Shown here piece by piece: positions 44,728 to 52,554 of a DNA stretch of 64,000 bases. Origin of the DNA: Foetidibacter luteolus. GTDB taxonomy: Bacteria > Bacteroidota > Bacteroidia > Chitinophagales > Chitinophagaceae. Position numbers and translations under genes: made by a program. The stretch spans positions 19,480-83,479 of the forward strand of contig NZ_VVIP01000078.1 of assembly GCF_009650435.1 (NCBI RefSeq). Direction: 5' to 3'. The notes beneath the pieces were generated by a model, which did not search any database, was not told where the DNA came from, and saw only the letters and a list, made by a program, of their open reading frames with translations. Each line of letters starts with the position of its first letter. Positions within the stretch are counted from its first letter, which is position 1.

Positions 44728-45567
44728 TTATGTTTTACGCCTGAATATTTTAGATGCCGCATCAACCGTTTCAAATTTCCATCTTACATCCGTAAAAAGC
44801 AACGACTCCTTAATGCCCAGCGCCAGGTAGCCCCCGGAGGGCAGGCTGTCGTAAAAAAGGTGCATTACCCTGTTTTGCAGTTCTTTTTCAAAATAAATCA
44901 TCACATTCCTGCATAACACCAGTTGAAATTCGTTGAACGCGTAATCTGTAACCAGGTTATGCTGGGAAAACACAATGTTTTTCCTCAATTCTTTTTTTAT
45001 GAGCACATTATCGTAACGGGCGGTGTAATAAGATGAAAAGTCTTGCCGGCCACCGGATAAATGATAGTTCTGAATATATTCCTTCATGGCTGTTAAGGGG
45101 ATAATTCCTTTTTTTGCCTGGTCAAGATTTTTGGGGTTGATGTCCGTTGCATAGATGATAGAGCGGCTTAAAAGGCCTGCTTCCTCAAGCAGTATGCACA
45201 TGGAAAACACTTCCTCTCCTGTGGCGCAGCCGGCGTGCCATATTTTAATAACCGGGTAGGTAGCAAGAGCGGGCAATACTTTCTCCCGCAGGCCCCTGTA
45301 AAAAGACGGGTCCCTGAACATTTCGGTTACGTTAACCGTTACGTTTTCCAGGAAAAAAGCAAAGAACTCTTTATTGTTAACCAGGTTGTACTTAAAATCG
45401 TAAAAAGAAGCTACGCCCGCCACCTCAAAAAAGCGCAGTACACGCCTTACAAAGGAGGCTTTAGAGTACTGGGAAAAATCGTAACCATAGCGGTACAATA
45501 CAAGTTCCTGCAGTTCCTTCAGTTCATCATTGCTGATATTTTTTTCTTCAGTCATTTGGTTAAGCAA
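44728..45567 (-). CDS. cheR: CheR-type protein-glutamate methyltransferase
   Basis: 279 residues: an N-terminal all-helical CheR_N domain (~10-70), then the SAM-binding domain with HAGCATGEEVFSMCILLEEA (a CheR motif I) at ~112-131, YATDINPKNLDQAKKG, and VLCRNVMIYFEKELQ, the conserved NV(M/L)IYF block. It starts with an 8-bp overlap with the upstream hybrid kinase gene and is followed within 5 bp by cheB. Expected reaction: methylation of receptor glutamates; the target in this operon is unknown. Confidence 0.94.
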   Translation of the reverse strand: MLNQMTEEKNISNDELKELQELVLYRYGYDFSQYSKASFVRRVLRFFEVAGVASFYDFKYNLVNNKEFFAFFLENVTVNVTEMFRDPSFYRGLREKVLPALATYPVIKIWHAGCATGEEVFSMCILLEEAGLLSRSIIYATDINPKNLDQAKKGIIPLTAMKEYIQNYHLSGGRQDFSSYYTARYDNVLIKKELRKNIVFSQHNLVTDYAFNEFQLVLCRNVMIYFEKELQNRVMHLFYDSLPSGGYLALGIKESLLFTDVRWKFETVDAASKIFRRKT

Positions 45568-48500
45568 TCCATACGCACATGAGAGATAACAGTTTACTTA
45601 CATCTACCGGTTTGCTGATATAATCAGAAGCGCCGGCCTCGATACACTTTTCCTTATCCCCCGTCATGGCTTTGGCTGTTAAAGCTATTACCGGCAGTTT
45701 ATTTAACTGCAGCTCGTTCCTTATTTTACGCATAGCTTCGTAACCATCCATTTCGGGCATCATTATATCCATCAGCACAATATCAATATCCTTATTTTCC
45801 TTAAGCTGCTCAAGGGCATCCCGGCCATCGCTGGCCGTAATAACGTGCATTTTCTGCTCTTCAAAAACACTGCTTAAAGCAAAAAGGTTACGCATGTCAT
45901 CATCTACCAGCAGCACTTTTTTATTGTACAGCTTAGCGTCTACGCCTGTAACGGGGGCAGCCGTATGTTTTGCTACCGGCCTTCTTTTCTGCTGCTGTAT
46001 TTTGTACAGGAAAAGCTCCAGTTCATTCATCAACCGCTCTTTTGAAAGATCCGCATCATGAATGATTACATCAGACATCTTTTTAAACTCCAGCTCATCC
46101 GCAGGAGACAGCGGCGCATCAATGTACAGTATAACAGGTATTTTGTGCTGGCCTATTTTGCTGTCAAGTTTTTTAAGGGTAAACCTGGCCGCGTTAACAT
46201 TGGCTCCGGCATCTGCCACTATGCAATCGTACTCGATATGCTCCAGTGCAATCAGGGCACTTTCTACTGTATCCATATAATCGCACACCACACCATTAAA
46301 GCGCTCCTGTACAAGATTTCGAAAAACATCATTACTCAAATAATCGCCTGATAACACCAGTATTCTCTTAACACCGTTCTTAAGGGTTTTACCTATCTGG
46401 CTAAACACATCATCCAGTTGCTGGCGGGTTACCGGCTTTTGCAGGTAAGCCATTACATTCTTACTAAGCGTTTTACCCACATCTTCAGAAGCAGATATTA
46501 CATGCACGGGTATGTTGGCCAGCGCATCATCCTGCTTAAAAATTTTAAGCAGGCTAAACCCGTCAATTACAGGCAGGTGCAAATCCAGTATAATGGCGGC
46601 AGGCTTGTATTTTCTTGCCAGCATCAGGCCTTCATCGCCCTGCAGGGCTACCAACACTTTAAAGTTCTTTTCCCTCGCAAAATCGGCCAGTATGGAAGCG
46701 AATTCTTTGTCATCCTCCACAATCAGCAGCGTTTTATCGCTGTCTTCTATGTCTGCCCTGTCGTCATTGGCTGTTAAGGCAGGCAGTTGCGTTATTAGCG
46801 GCTCCTGCACTGTTTCTTCCTTTAAATCAATGGCCGGTGCATCAGTTCCTACGACTTCAGCAGGGCCGTTAAGCGGCAGGTAAACAGAAAATGTGCTGCC
46901 TTTTCCTTCTTCGCTATGAAGGTGCAACTCGCCGCCAAGTATCTTAACCAGTTCCCGGCAAATGGAAAGCCCAAGCCCGGTTCCGCCATACTTGCGATTG
47001 GTTGAGCCATCAGCCTGCTGGAATGCCTCAAATATTACCTGCTGCTTTTCCTTTGCAATACCAATGCCGTTGTCTTTAACATTTATACATACCAGCCGGT
47101 CGTATTTTTTTAAAGATTCATTGGTTAAAAAGGCGGGTGTTGCGCCGCAACCAAATACCAGTTTAATCTTACCACCGGCAGCAGTAAATTTAAAGGCGTT
47201 TGATAAAAGGTTCTTCAATATCTGTTCCAGCTTTTGTTTATCTGTTTGTATAGTTTCCGGGGCAGTTTCATCAATTTCGGCTGTAAAATTTATTTTCTTT
47301 TCAGATGCAACTACCTTAAACAACTGGCTTATATCGTAATCCACGTCTTTTAAAGCCACAGTCTCTACCTGTAAGTTGCTTTTGCCGGCTTCTATTTTAG
47401 ACAGGTCAAGAATATCATTGATCAGTTCCAGCAAGTCAGAACCTGATTTATGGATAATTTTTGTGTATTCAACCTGTTTATCTGTGAGGTTGCTGCTTTT
47501 ATTTTCGGAAAGCAGTTTGGCCAATATTAAAATACTGTTGAGCGGTGTACGCAGTTCATGAGACATGTTGGCCAAAAACTCAGATTTGTACTTGCCTGCA
47601 ATCTCCAGTTCCTTCGCCTTAAGGCTAAGATCCTGGCGGGCCAGCTCCACCGCTTCGTTCTTCTCTTCCAGTTCGGCATTTATCTGCCGCAGTTCTTCTT
47701 CCCTTACTTTCAACTCTTCCTCTGATGCCGTTAATATTTCTGTTTGGCTGGTAAGTTCTTCGTTGGCCTGCCTAAGCTCTTCCTGCTGGTTTATTAAAAT
47801 ATGGCTTTGTTCCTGTACCTGCTCCAGCAGGCGGGCCACCCTTTCGTTAGACTGGGCGGAATTAATAGCAACAGCAATACTGTTAGCTGCCATTTCCAGG
47901 AAGTTTACCTGTTGCCTGTTAAAGCCGTTGAAAGAGCCCAACTCAATCACGGCTTCCACTTGCCCTTTGTATTCCACAGGTAAAAAAGCCAACTGCCCCG
48001 AAACACTATCCCCCAATGCTGACTGCAGCCGCCAGTAATTGGCGGGTATATCCTTAGCTATATACAGTTTTCTTTGCGAAATGGCATGGGCTATCAGTCC
48101 ACTATTGTTACTATTGTGTTCGCTGGAAATTTTGCCGCTTACGCCCAATGTAGTTAACAACCTGTGCTTGTCTGTTGGCTCCTCAACAATGTACAAGGCC
48201 GCCGCCGGCAAACCCAGATATTGCGTAAGCGATTTAAGCAAGCCATCGCCTAAACCAGCAAGCGTATTGCTGCCCTGCAAGGCATTGTTCAGTTCTGCCA
48301 ATCCTGTAAGCAGCCAGTTTTTTTGAACGCTTTCCGTATTCAGTTGTTCCAGTTCCGCAAAGCTTTCTGTTAATTGTATTTCAGCAAACTTGCGGCGTTT
48401 AAATTCATTCCGTATCACATACATCAAACCAGTCACAATACCCAGCACTACAATCATACCGCCTATCAGCACCATGTTTACCAAGTTAGATGACTGGTTG

Positions 48501-49018
48501 CTCTTGGCTTTTCTTGTTACCAGCAGCTTGTTTTCGTTAACAGCAAGCTTATCGGTTAGCTCTCTAAGTTCGTTAAGGTTCTTTTCGTCGGTAAGCAATA
48601 TGCTACTGATAGTTTCCCTGGAAGGAAAAACCAGGGGCGCTGCAGCGTTGTTCCTTGCTGCAACAAACTCGTCAAAAACAAGTTCCATGCTGTCCACAAT
48701 TTTAACCTGGCCAGGGTTATCCGTCATCATCCGGCGCAGGTCCCGCATTTGGGTGGCAATCCTTTTTTCAAGTTTTTTATAACGGCTCAACGCACCGGTA
48801 TCGGCAGTTATGCTGTAAGCCCTGGCATTGCTGCGCAGCATTAGTATATTAAGCTGAAGCTGCTTAATGTGGTTAACTACTTCGTGGGTATGCTCTACCC
48901 AGTCGGCTTCTTTTTTTTGGTTTTCTGATGTCTTATAGGTTGTGGCAGTAATAAAGGCCAGCAGCAATATGGATACCGCAAAGCCGATGTATAGCTGCCT
49001 GTTAAAGGAAACTTTCAT
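45560..49018 (-). CDS. Hybrid histidine kinase, CHASE3-GAF-HisKA-HATPase-REC-REC-REC
   Basis: 1152 residues. TM1 at ~9-26, a periplasmic CHASE3-type sensor (~35-175) and TM2 (~180-202) are followed by a GAF domain (~230-390) and a long coiled coil (~395-480). HisKA follows with H487 in NMSHELRTPLN, then HATPase (~590-715; DNGIGIAKEK, GGTGLGLSI). Three receiver domains complete it: REC1 (~762-875, D812), REC2 (~885-1000) and REC3 (~1035-1150, D1084, K1137 region SKPVD). REC2 lacks the acidic pair (ILVLSGDY) although D936 remains, so it looks degenerate. First gene of the operon with cheR, cheB and a receiver-kinase; it would relay phosphate to its own receivers and possibly to the downstream kinase. 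Confidence 0.94.
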   Translation of the reverse strand: MKVSFNRQLYIGFAVSILLLAFITATTYKTSENQKKEADWVEHTHEVVNHIKQLQLNILMLRSNARAYSITADTGALSRYKKLEKRIATQMRDLRRMMTDNPGQVKIVDSMELVFDEFVAARNNAAAPLVFPSRETISSILLTDEKNLNELRELTDKLAVNENKLLVTRKAKSNQSSNLVNMVLIGGMIVVLGIVTGLMYVIRNEFKRRKFAEIQLTESFAELEQLNTESVQKNWLLTGLAELNNALQGSNTLAGLGDGLLKSLTQYLGLPAAALYIVEEPTDKHRLLTTLGVSGKISSEHNSNNSGLIAHAISQRKLYIAKDIPANYWRLQSALGDSVSGQLAFLPVEYKGQVEAVIELGSFNGFNRQQVNFLEMAANSIAVAINSAQSNERVARLLEQVQEQSHILINQQEELRQANEELTSQTEILTASEEELKVREEELRQINAELEEKNEAVELARQDLSLKAKELEIAGKYKSEFLANMSHELRTPLNSILILAKLLSENKSSNLTDKQVEYTKIIHKSGSDLLELINDILDLSKIEAGKSNLQVETVALKDVDYDISQLFKVVASEKKINFTAEIDETAPETIQTDKQKLEQILKNLLSNAFKFTAAGGKIKLVFGCGATPAFLTNESLKKYDRLVCINVKDNGIGIAKEKQQVIFEAFQQADGSTNRKYGGTGLGLSICRELVKILGGELHLHSEEGKGSTFSVYLPLNGPAEVVGTDAPAIDLKEETVQEPLITQLPALTANDDRADIEDSDKTLLIVEDDKEFASILADFAREKNFKVLVALQGDEGLMLARKYKPAAIILDLHLPVIDGFSLLKIFKQDDALANIPVHVISASEDVGKTLSKNVMAYLQKPVTRQQLDDVFSQIGKTLKNGVKRILVLSGDYLSNDVFRNLVQERFNGVVCDYMDTVESALIALEHIEYDCIVADAGANVNAARFTLKKLDSKIGQHKIPVILYIDAPLSPADELEFKKMSDVIIHDADLSKERLMNELELFLYKIQQQKRRPVAKHTAAPVTGVDAKLYNKKVLLVDDDMRNLFALSSVFEEQKMHVITASDGRDALEQLKENKDIDIVLMDIMMPEMDGYEAMRKIRNELQLNKLPVIALTAKAMTGDKEKCIEAGASDYISKPVDVSKLLSLMCVWIA

Positions 49019-49164
49019 GCAAAAGGATATATGAATTATTGAATTTATAGCATAAAGGCAAATGTACGCAGCAACACCAATTAAAATTTGGCTTACGCGT
49101 TCAAAATAAATGGATTATTGCAGGTTGGGCGATAAAATACAGGTATTTATGGCCGGGCTGAAGC

Positions 49165-49200
49165 ACCGCTATTTAGCCTAGTTGTGTCACTTGTACGCCA
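49165..49200 (+). repeat. Family F repeat copy
   Basis: GCACCGCTATTTAGCCTAG then TTGTGTCACTTGTACG, matching the copies at 16040, 23433 and 56482 in order and spacing. Confidence 0.5.
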
Positions 49201-49268
49201 TAACATTATTGAGCAACAAATACAGCCCCTCGCAGCATTGTGCATCATAACTTATCCAAACTGTCTTG

Positions 49269-49276
49269 TATTTTTG
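49269..49276 (+). promoter_or_regulatory. -7 box (TATTTTTG) abutting a start codon
   Basis: TATTTTTG fits TAnnTTTG exactly and ends only 5 bp before the ATG at 49282. If used, the transcript would start at or beside the start codon, i.e. be leaderless. Confidence 0.5.
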
Positions 49277-49281
49277 GCCTT

Positions 49282-49506
49282 ATGACGGAATACATCATCA
49301 ATGTAACTGAAATTGAAGAGCTGCAAATGACAAAAGACATCAATGCACTCAACAGCATTTTTCAAAAAGCACGAAGCGTGGTGGTGGGCGGCGGCGTCAT
49401 CAGGCTGGTGAGAAAAAGTACTACAGGCGGCATACAACCATTTGATGAACTTTCAAACGAGGAGCAGCTTAAGACCTATAAAAAACAGGTATTTAAATAC
49501 TTGTAA
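49282..49506 (+). CDS. Small protein of unknown function (74 aa)
   Basis: 74 residues, hydrophilic, with no signal peptide or membrane segment: MTEYIINVTEIEELQMTKDI, a Gly-rich stretch VVVGGGVIRLVR and a charged C-terminus. The frame begins further up at 49240, but the ATG at 49282 sits 5 bp after a promoter box and gives the more natural protein. Not recognised; the composition and sensible promoter argue that it is real. Isolated between the kinase operon and the convergent DUF2911 gene. Confidence 0.6.
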   Translation: MTEYIINVTEIEELQMTKDINALNSIFQKARSVVVGGGVIRLVRKSTTGGIQPFDELSNEEQLKTYKKQVFKYL

Positions 49507-49549
49507 AGCCGCATCAACCACCGGAGGCGGTTTACAATAATACCCGCTT

Positions 49550-49640
49550 AAATGCCGCCCATTGAACTGAACGATGAATCCCGAAGTTTCGGGACGACGC
49601 GGCCAGGCTTCCATGAAATACCGCAGCCCGGTCCATAAAA
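49550..49640 (+). repeat. Family E repeat, divergent copy
   Basis: Begins GCCGCCCATTGAACTGAACG, as in the minus copy near 8520, and continues with CGACGCGGCCAGGCTTCCAT and GAAATACCGCAGCCCGGT, as in the tail of the 42895 copy. Confidence 0.6.
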
Positions 49641-49673
49641 AAAGTCCGGGGCACGTAGTGCTCCCGGACTTTT
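49641..49673 (-). terminator. Intrinsic terminator of the DUF2911 gene
   Basis: AAAGTCCGGG and CCCGGACTTT pair around GCACGTAGTGCT-like loop sequence. On the minus strand it is followed by TTTTTTT and lies 21 bp past the DUF2911 stop. The A/T tracts on both sides could also stop transcription from the plus strand. Confidence 0.85.
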
Positions 49674-49693
49674 AAAGAAATAATACAGGTTAA

Positions 49694-50233
49694 TTATTTA
49701 GCGGGCAATTCCATGGTAACAGGAAAAGATACATAAGTGCTGTCCCATATAAGTTCAACATTGCAACTGGCATCTTTCATATCCCCAAACATAATGCTGA
49801 ATGTTTCTACCGAAAAAGGAAGGCCTTCGGGCTTTGCCTTAACACGTACCACATCCTGGTCTTCCTTATAAGCGTCAGGACTGGTAACATCCAGTTGTTT
49901 GGTAATAATAATCGTCCATTCTCCTTCCTGGGGTATGGTAAGCAAACCGTACTTTCCGGCGGGAATTTTTGTGCCGCCAACCGTAACATCGCTGCCAAAA
50001 GTAATCGTGGTTGCAGCGTTTGCACCGGTGCGCCATACTTTGCCATAAGGAACAAGTTCTCCAAAAACCTTGCGCCCCTTAACACCTGGCCTTGAATAAG
50101 AAAGCTCAATAGTGGAAAGGCCAAAATTTTGTTTTACCACCTGCGTAGGCGAAGGCTGAGGGCCACGTTGCTGGCCATAGCTATTGAACGCAAAAATGGC
50201 AAGTGCAGCTAAAACGGCTAATCTTTTTTTCAT
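49694..50233 (-). CDS. DUF2911 secreted protein
   Basis: 179 residues from the ATG at 50233, which begins a signal peptide (MKKRLAVLAALAIFAFNSYG); the longer frame to 50329 is discarded. The mature part matches DUF2911: FGLSTIELSYSRPGVKGRKV, FGELVPYGKVWRTGANAATT and IPAGKYGLLTIPQEGEWTII. The family is widespread in Bacteroidota and of unknown role; it is presumed periplasmic. Transcribed alone, with its own intrinsic terminator. Confidence 0.93.
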   Translation of the reverse strand: MKKRLAVLAALAIFAFNSYGQQRGPQPSPTQVVKQNFGLSTIELSYSRPGVKGRKVFGELVPYGKVWRTGANAATTITFGSDVTVGGTKIPAGKYGLLTIPQEGEWTIIITKQLDVTSPDAYKEDQDVVRVKAKPEGLPFSVETFSIMFGDMKDASCNVELIWDSTYVSFPVTMELPAK

Positions 50234-50389
50234 AGTAAACAATTTTAGAATAATAATTTGTTGTTGGATACAGTAAAGAATTTTACCGGCTAAAGATATA
50301 ACCTCACCGCATGCCACACAACTATTCATGTTTAATTATGATTATTTCTTAGCAGCCGCTTAGTACCTTAGCCAACTTTATTATTGCGT

Positions 50390-51520
50390 ATGAACCAATT
50401 AACGCTTGCCAGCCACTTAACAGCTTTAGGAAAAGAGTTGCGCCAGAAAGAACCGCTGCTAACAACTAAAACCGTTACCGCGGGGTTTGATGGTTTTGTT
50501 GATACCATTGTGAAAATTATAGCGTCTAAAACTCCGGACGGGCAACCTGCCTATTTTAATACGATAGAGGATTTTGGCAAATACATATTGCAAAAATCCG
50601 GCGCCAGCTTTAGCCTTGAACAGGAGCAGCTACACATAAAGCTTGGCGGCAATATGCCCATAACAGCTACAGCGCTGGGAAGCCTTGGCATAAACGTAAA
50701 TTGTATAGGCGCACTGGGCTACCCCGCAATACATAAGGCTTTTAATGATATGCCGAACACCTGCAAACTGTACAGCTTTGCTGAGCCCGGCACCTCTACA
50801 GCATGTGAATTTACAGACGGTAAAATGATGATAGCCCAAATGGGCAGCCTGAACAACCTGAACTGGAGTGACATAAAAAATACCATAGGTGAAAAATTGC
50901 TGGTTGAACTATACCGCGATGCCCAGCTATGGTGTATGGTAAACTGGAGTGAAATAGATGCGTCAACCGGTATATGGAAAGGGCTTTTGCAGGATGTTAT
51001 ACCGGCAGCATATACCGAACGGGAGAAAAAGGCAGCCTTTTTTGACTTATCGGATTGCTCAAAACGAAGCGCTGAATCTATACAGGAAGCGCTTGACCTT
51101 GTGCAGGTATTTTCCGCCTACGCCGGCGTAATAATAAGCCTTAACAGAAATGAGGCAGGTATAGTTTATCAAACATTGTATGGCAGGGATGCGGGGCCGG
51201 AAATACAGGATACTGCCCAGGAAATATTCAGCAGGCTAAAGGTTGATATCCTGGTGCTGCATACATCCAAAAAAGCTGTAGTTGTTACAGGCGAAGGCTC
51301 CTTTAAAGCGGAAAGCTTTTTTACAGGGCAGCCGGTTATGTCAACCGGCGCCGGTGATAACTTTAATGCCGGCTTTTGTACAGCACAATTATTGCAACTG
51401 GATGCACATTCATCCCTGTTGCTGGCTAACGCTGTTTCCGGGTATTATGTACGTACCGGCCATAGCCCGCAATTAATGGATGTATTGAATTTTCTGGACA
51501 TGGCCATTGGTAAACTGTAA
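50390..51520 (+). CDS. PfkB/ribokinase-family sugar kinase-like protein
   Basis: 376-residue ribokinase-fold protein. The C-terminal anion-hole motif with the catalytic base is MSTGAGDNFNAGF (GAGD) at ~318-330, and the N-terminal substrate site contains GFDGFVDTIVKII and LGGNMPITATALGSLG (GGN instead of the usual GGN/GGA triad). KAVVVTGEGSFKAE precedes the base. The frame allows a TTG at 50384; the ATG at 50390 (MNQLTLASHL) is preferred. It lacks ADP-dependent features. Sugar specificity cannot be told. It faces the DUF4349 gene with a hairpin between them. Confidence 0.85.
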   Translation: MNQLTLASHLTALGKELRQKEPLLTTKTVTAGFDGFVDTIVKIIASKTPDGQPAYFNTIEDFGKYILQKSGASFSLEQEQLHIKLGGNMPITATALGSLGINVNCIGALGYPAIHKAFNDMPNTCKLYSFAEPGTSTACEFTDGKMMIAQMGSLNNLNWSDIKNTIGEKLLVELYRDAQLWCMVNWSEIDASTGIWKGLLQDVIPAAYTEREKKAAFFDLSDCSKRSAESIQEALDLVQVFSAYAGVIISLNRNEAGIVYQTLYGRDAGPEIQDTAQEIFSRLKVDILVLHTSKKAVVVTGEGSFKAESFFTGQPVMSTGAGDNFNAGFCTAQLLQLDAHSSLLLANAVSGYYVRTGHSPQLMDVLNFLDMAIGKL

Positions 51521-51524
51521 AACA

Positions 51525-51598
51525 GGCCATTGGCGGCGCCTTTGCAAAGCAGCATTATCACTTACCGTTACACTTGTGCCTGCAAAGGCGCTATGGCC
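51525..51598. terminator. Imperfect hairpin between convergent genes
   Basis: Arms GGCCATTGGCGGCGCCTTTG (51525-51544) and TGCAAAGGCGCTATGGCC (51581-51598) pair with small mismatches around a ~35-base loop. No T-run follows, so a termination role is only suggested by its place between the convergent PfkB-like and DUF4349 genes. Confidence 0.4.
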
Positions 51599-51628
51599 GG
51601 GATATTGGGTTGAAAAAGGGGCTGCCAT

Positions 51629-52522
51629 TTATTTGGCACGTACGGTACCGCGGCTCCTCCACCTGCGGAAATAGAAATACAGGATAACGCCGGCAAGCAT
51701 AAAGGGCCATACAGATATGGCAAACAGAACAAGGTTTACCAATACGGAAGCACCGGTTTTAAATGCTTCTCCTATTTGCTTTGCAAAGCCAGGTTGGCTG
51801 TCTTTTTCACTGCCACCATTAATGTACTGGTAATAGGAAAGGTTAATGGTGCTGTAAGCAGCCGCATGGGTTAGGTATTCTACCCTGCCGCTGGCGGCTT
51901 CCAGGTTTTCCTGTATCTCGTTAATTTCATTTTGCACCTGCAGTATCTCTTCCATGTTTTTGGCCTGCTTCAGCAACTCAAGGTAACGGGCCCTTACCTG
52001 CTTCTTTGCTTCAATGCGGGCCCTGGTATCTACCACTTCGCCGGTTACATCGTCAGACGAGATATTTTTTTCCAGCAGCTTTATACCTTCGCCACCCAGT
52101 GTATTCACCAGGTTGTCAAACTGGTCAACAGGAACTTTAATCACCAGGTCGTTTTGAATGCGGTAGTCATTTTCCTGTTGGTTTTCCTGGGCTATATAAG
52201 CGCCATAAGATTTAAGCCGACCGTGCATTACGGCATTAAAGGCATTGTAATCTTCAAGCTCAAGCGTAACCTTTGCTGTTTTAATGATCTTCTTGTCCCA
52301 ATCCGGCTTTACAGGCTGGCCGGCCTGCAACACCGGGGCCGGTGCGGCAACGGTGGTTGTATCCGTAGCCATCAATCCAGCGTTAAATGATGCGCTTTTT
52401 TCTTCTGGTTTGGCGTCTGCCATTTCAACATCATTCACCAATTGTACCGCTTCCTTTTCGTTCCCTGGCCTGCAGGATATCAATAACAGCGCCGTGTATA
52501 CGGCAAGCATTAACTGTTTCAT
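51629..52522 (-). CDS. DUF4349 lipoprotein
   Basis: 297 residues with a lipoprotein signal ending LLISC (Cys17), a variable linker, then the DUF4349 domain from ~80 (KIIKTAKVTLELEDYNAF; DLVIKVPVDQFDNLV). A coiled-coil stretch (EIEAKKQVRARYLELLKQAK-like, around residues 165-215) and a C-terminal transmembrane helix near 255-285 (VNLVLFAISVWPFMLAGVIL) followed by basic residues complete it. Function unknown. It starts 32 bp downstream of the VWA lipoprotein gene on the same strand and probably shares its transcript. Confidence 0.9.
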   Translation of the reverse strand: MKQLMLAVYTALLLISCRPGNEKEAVQLVNDVEMADAKPEEKSASFNAGLMATDTTTVAAPAPVLQAGQPVKPDWDKKIIKTAKVTLELEDYNAFNAVMHGRLKSYGAYIAQENQQENDYRIQNDLVIKVPVDQFDNLVNTLGGEGIKLLEKNISSDDVTGEVVDTRARIEAKKQVRARYLELLKQAKNMEEILQVQNEINEIQENLEAASGRVEYLTHAAAYSTINLSYYQYINGGSEKDSQPGFAKQIGEAFKTGASVLVNLVLFAISVWPFMLAGVILYFYFRRWRSRGTVRAK

Positions 52523-52554
52523 AGATGATGGTTTTATTTATTAAAAACGGGCTA

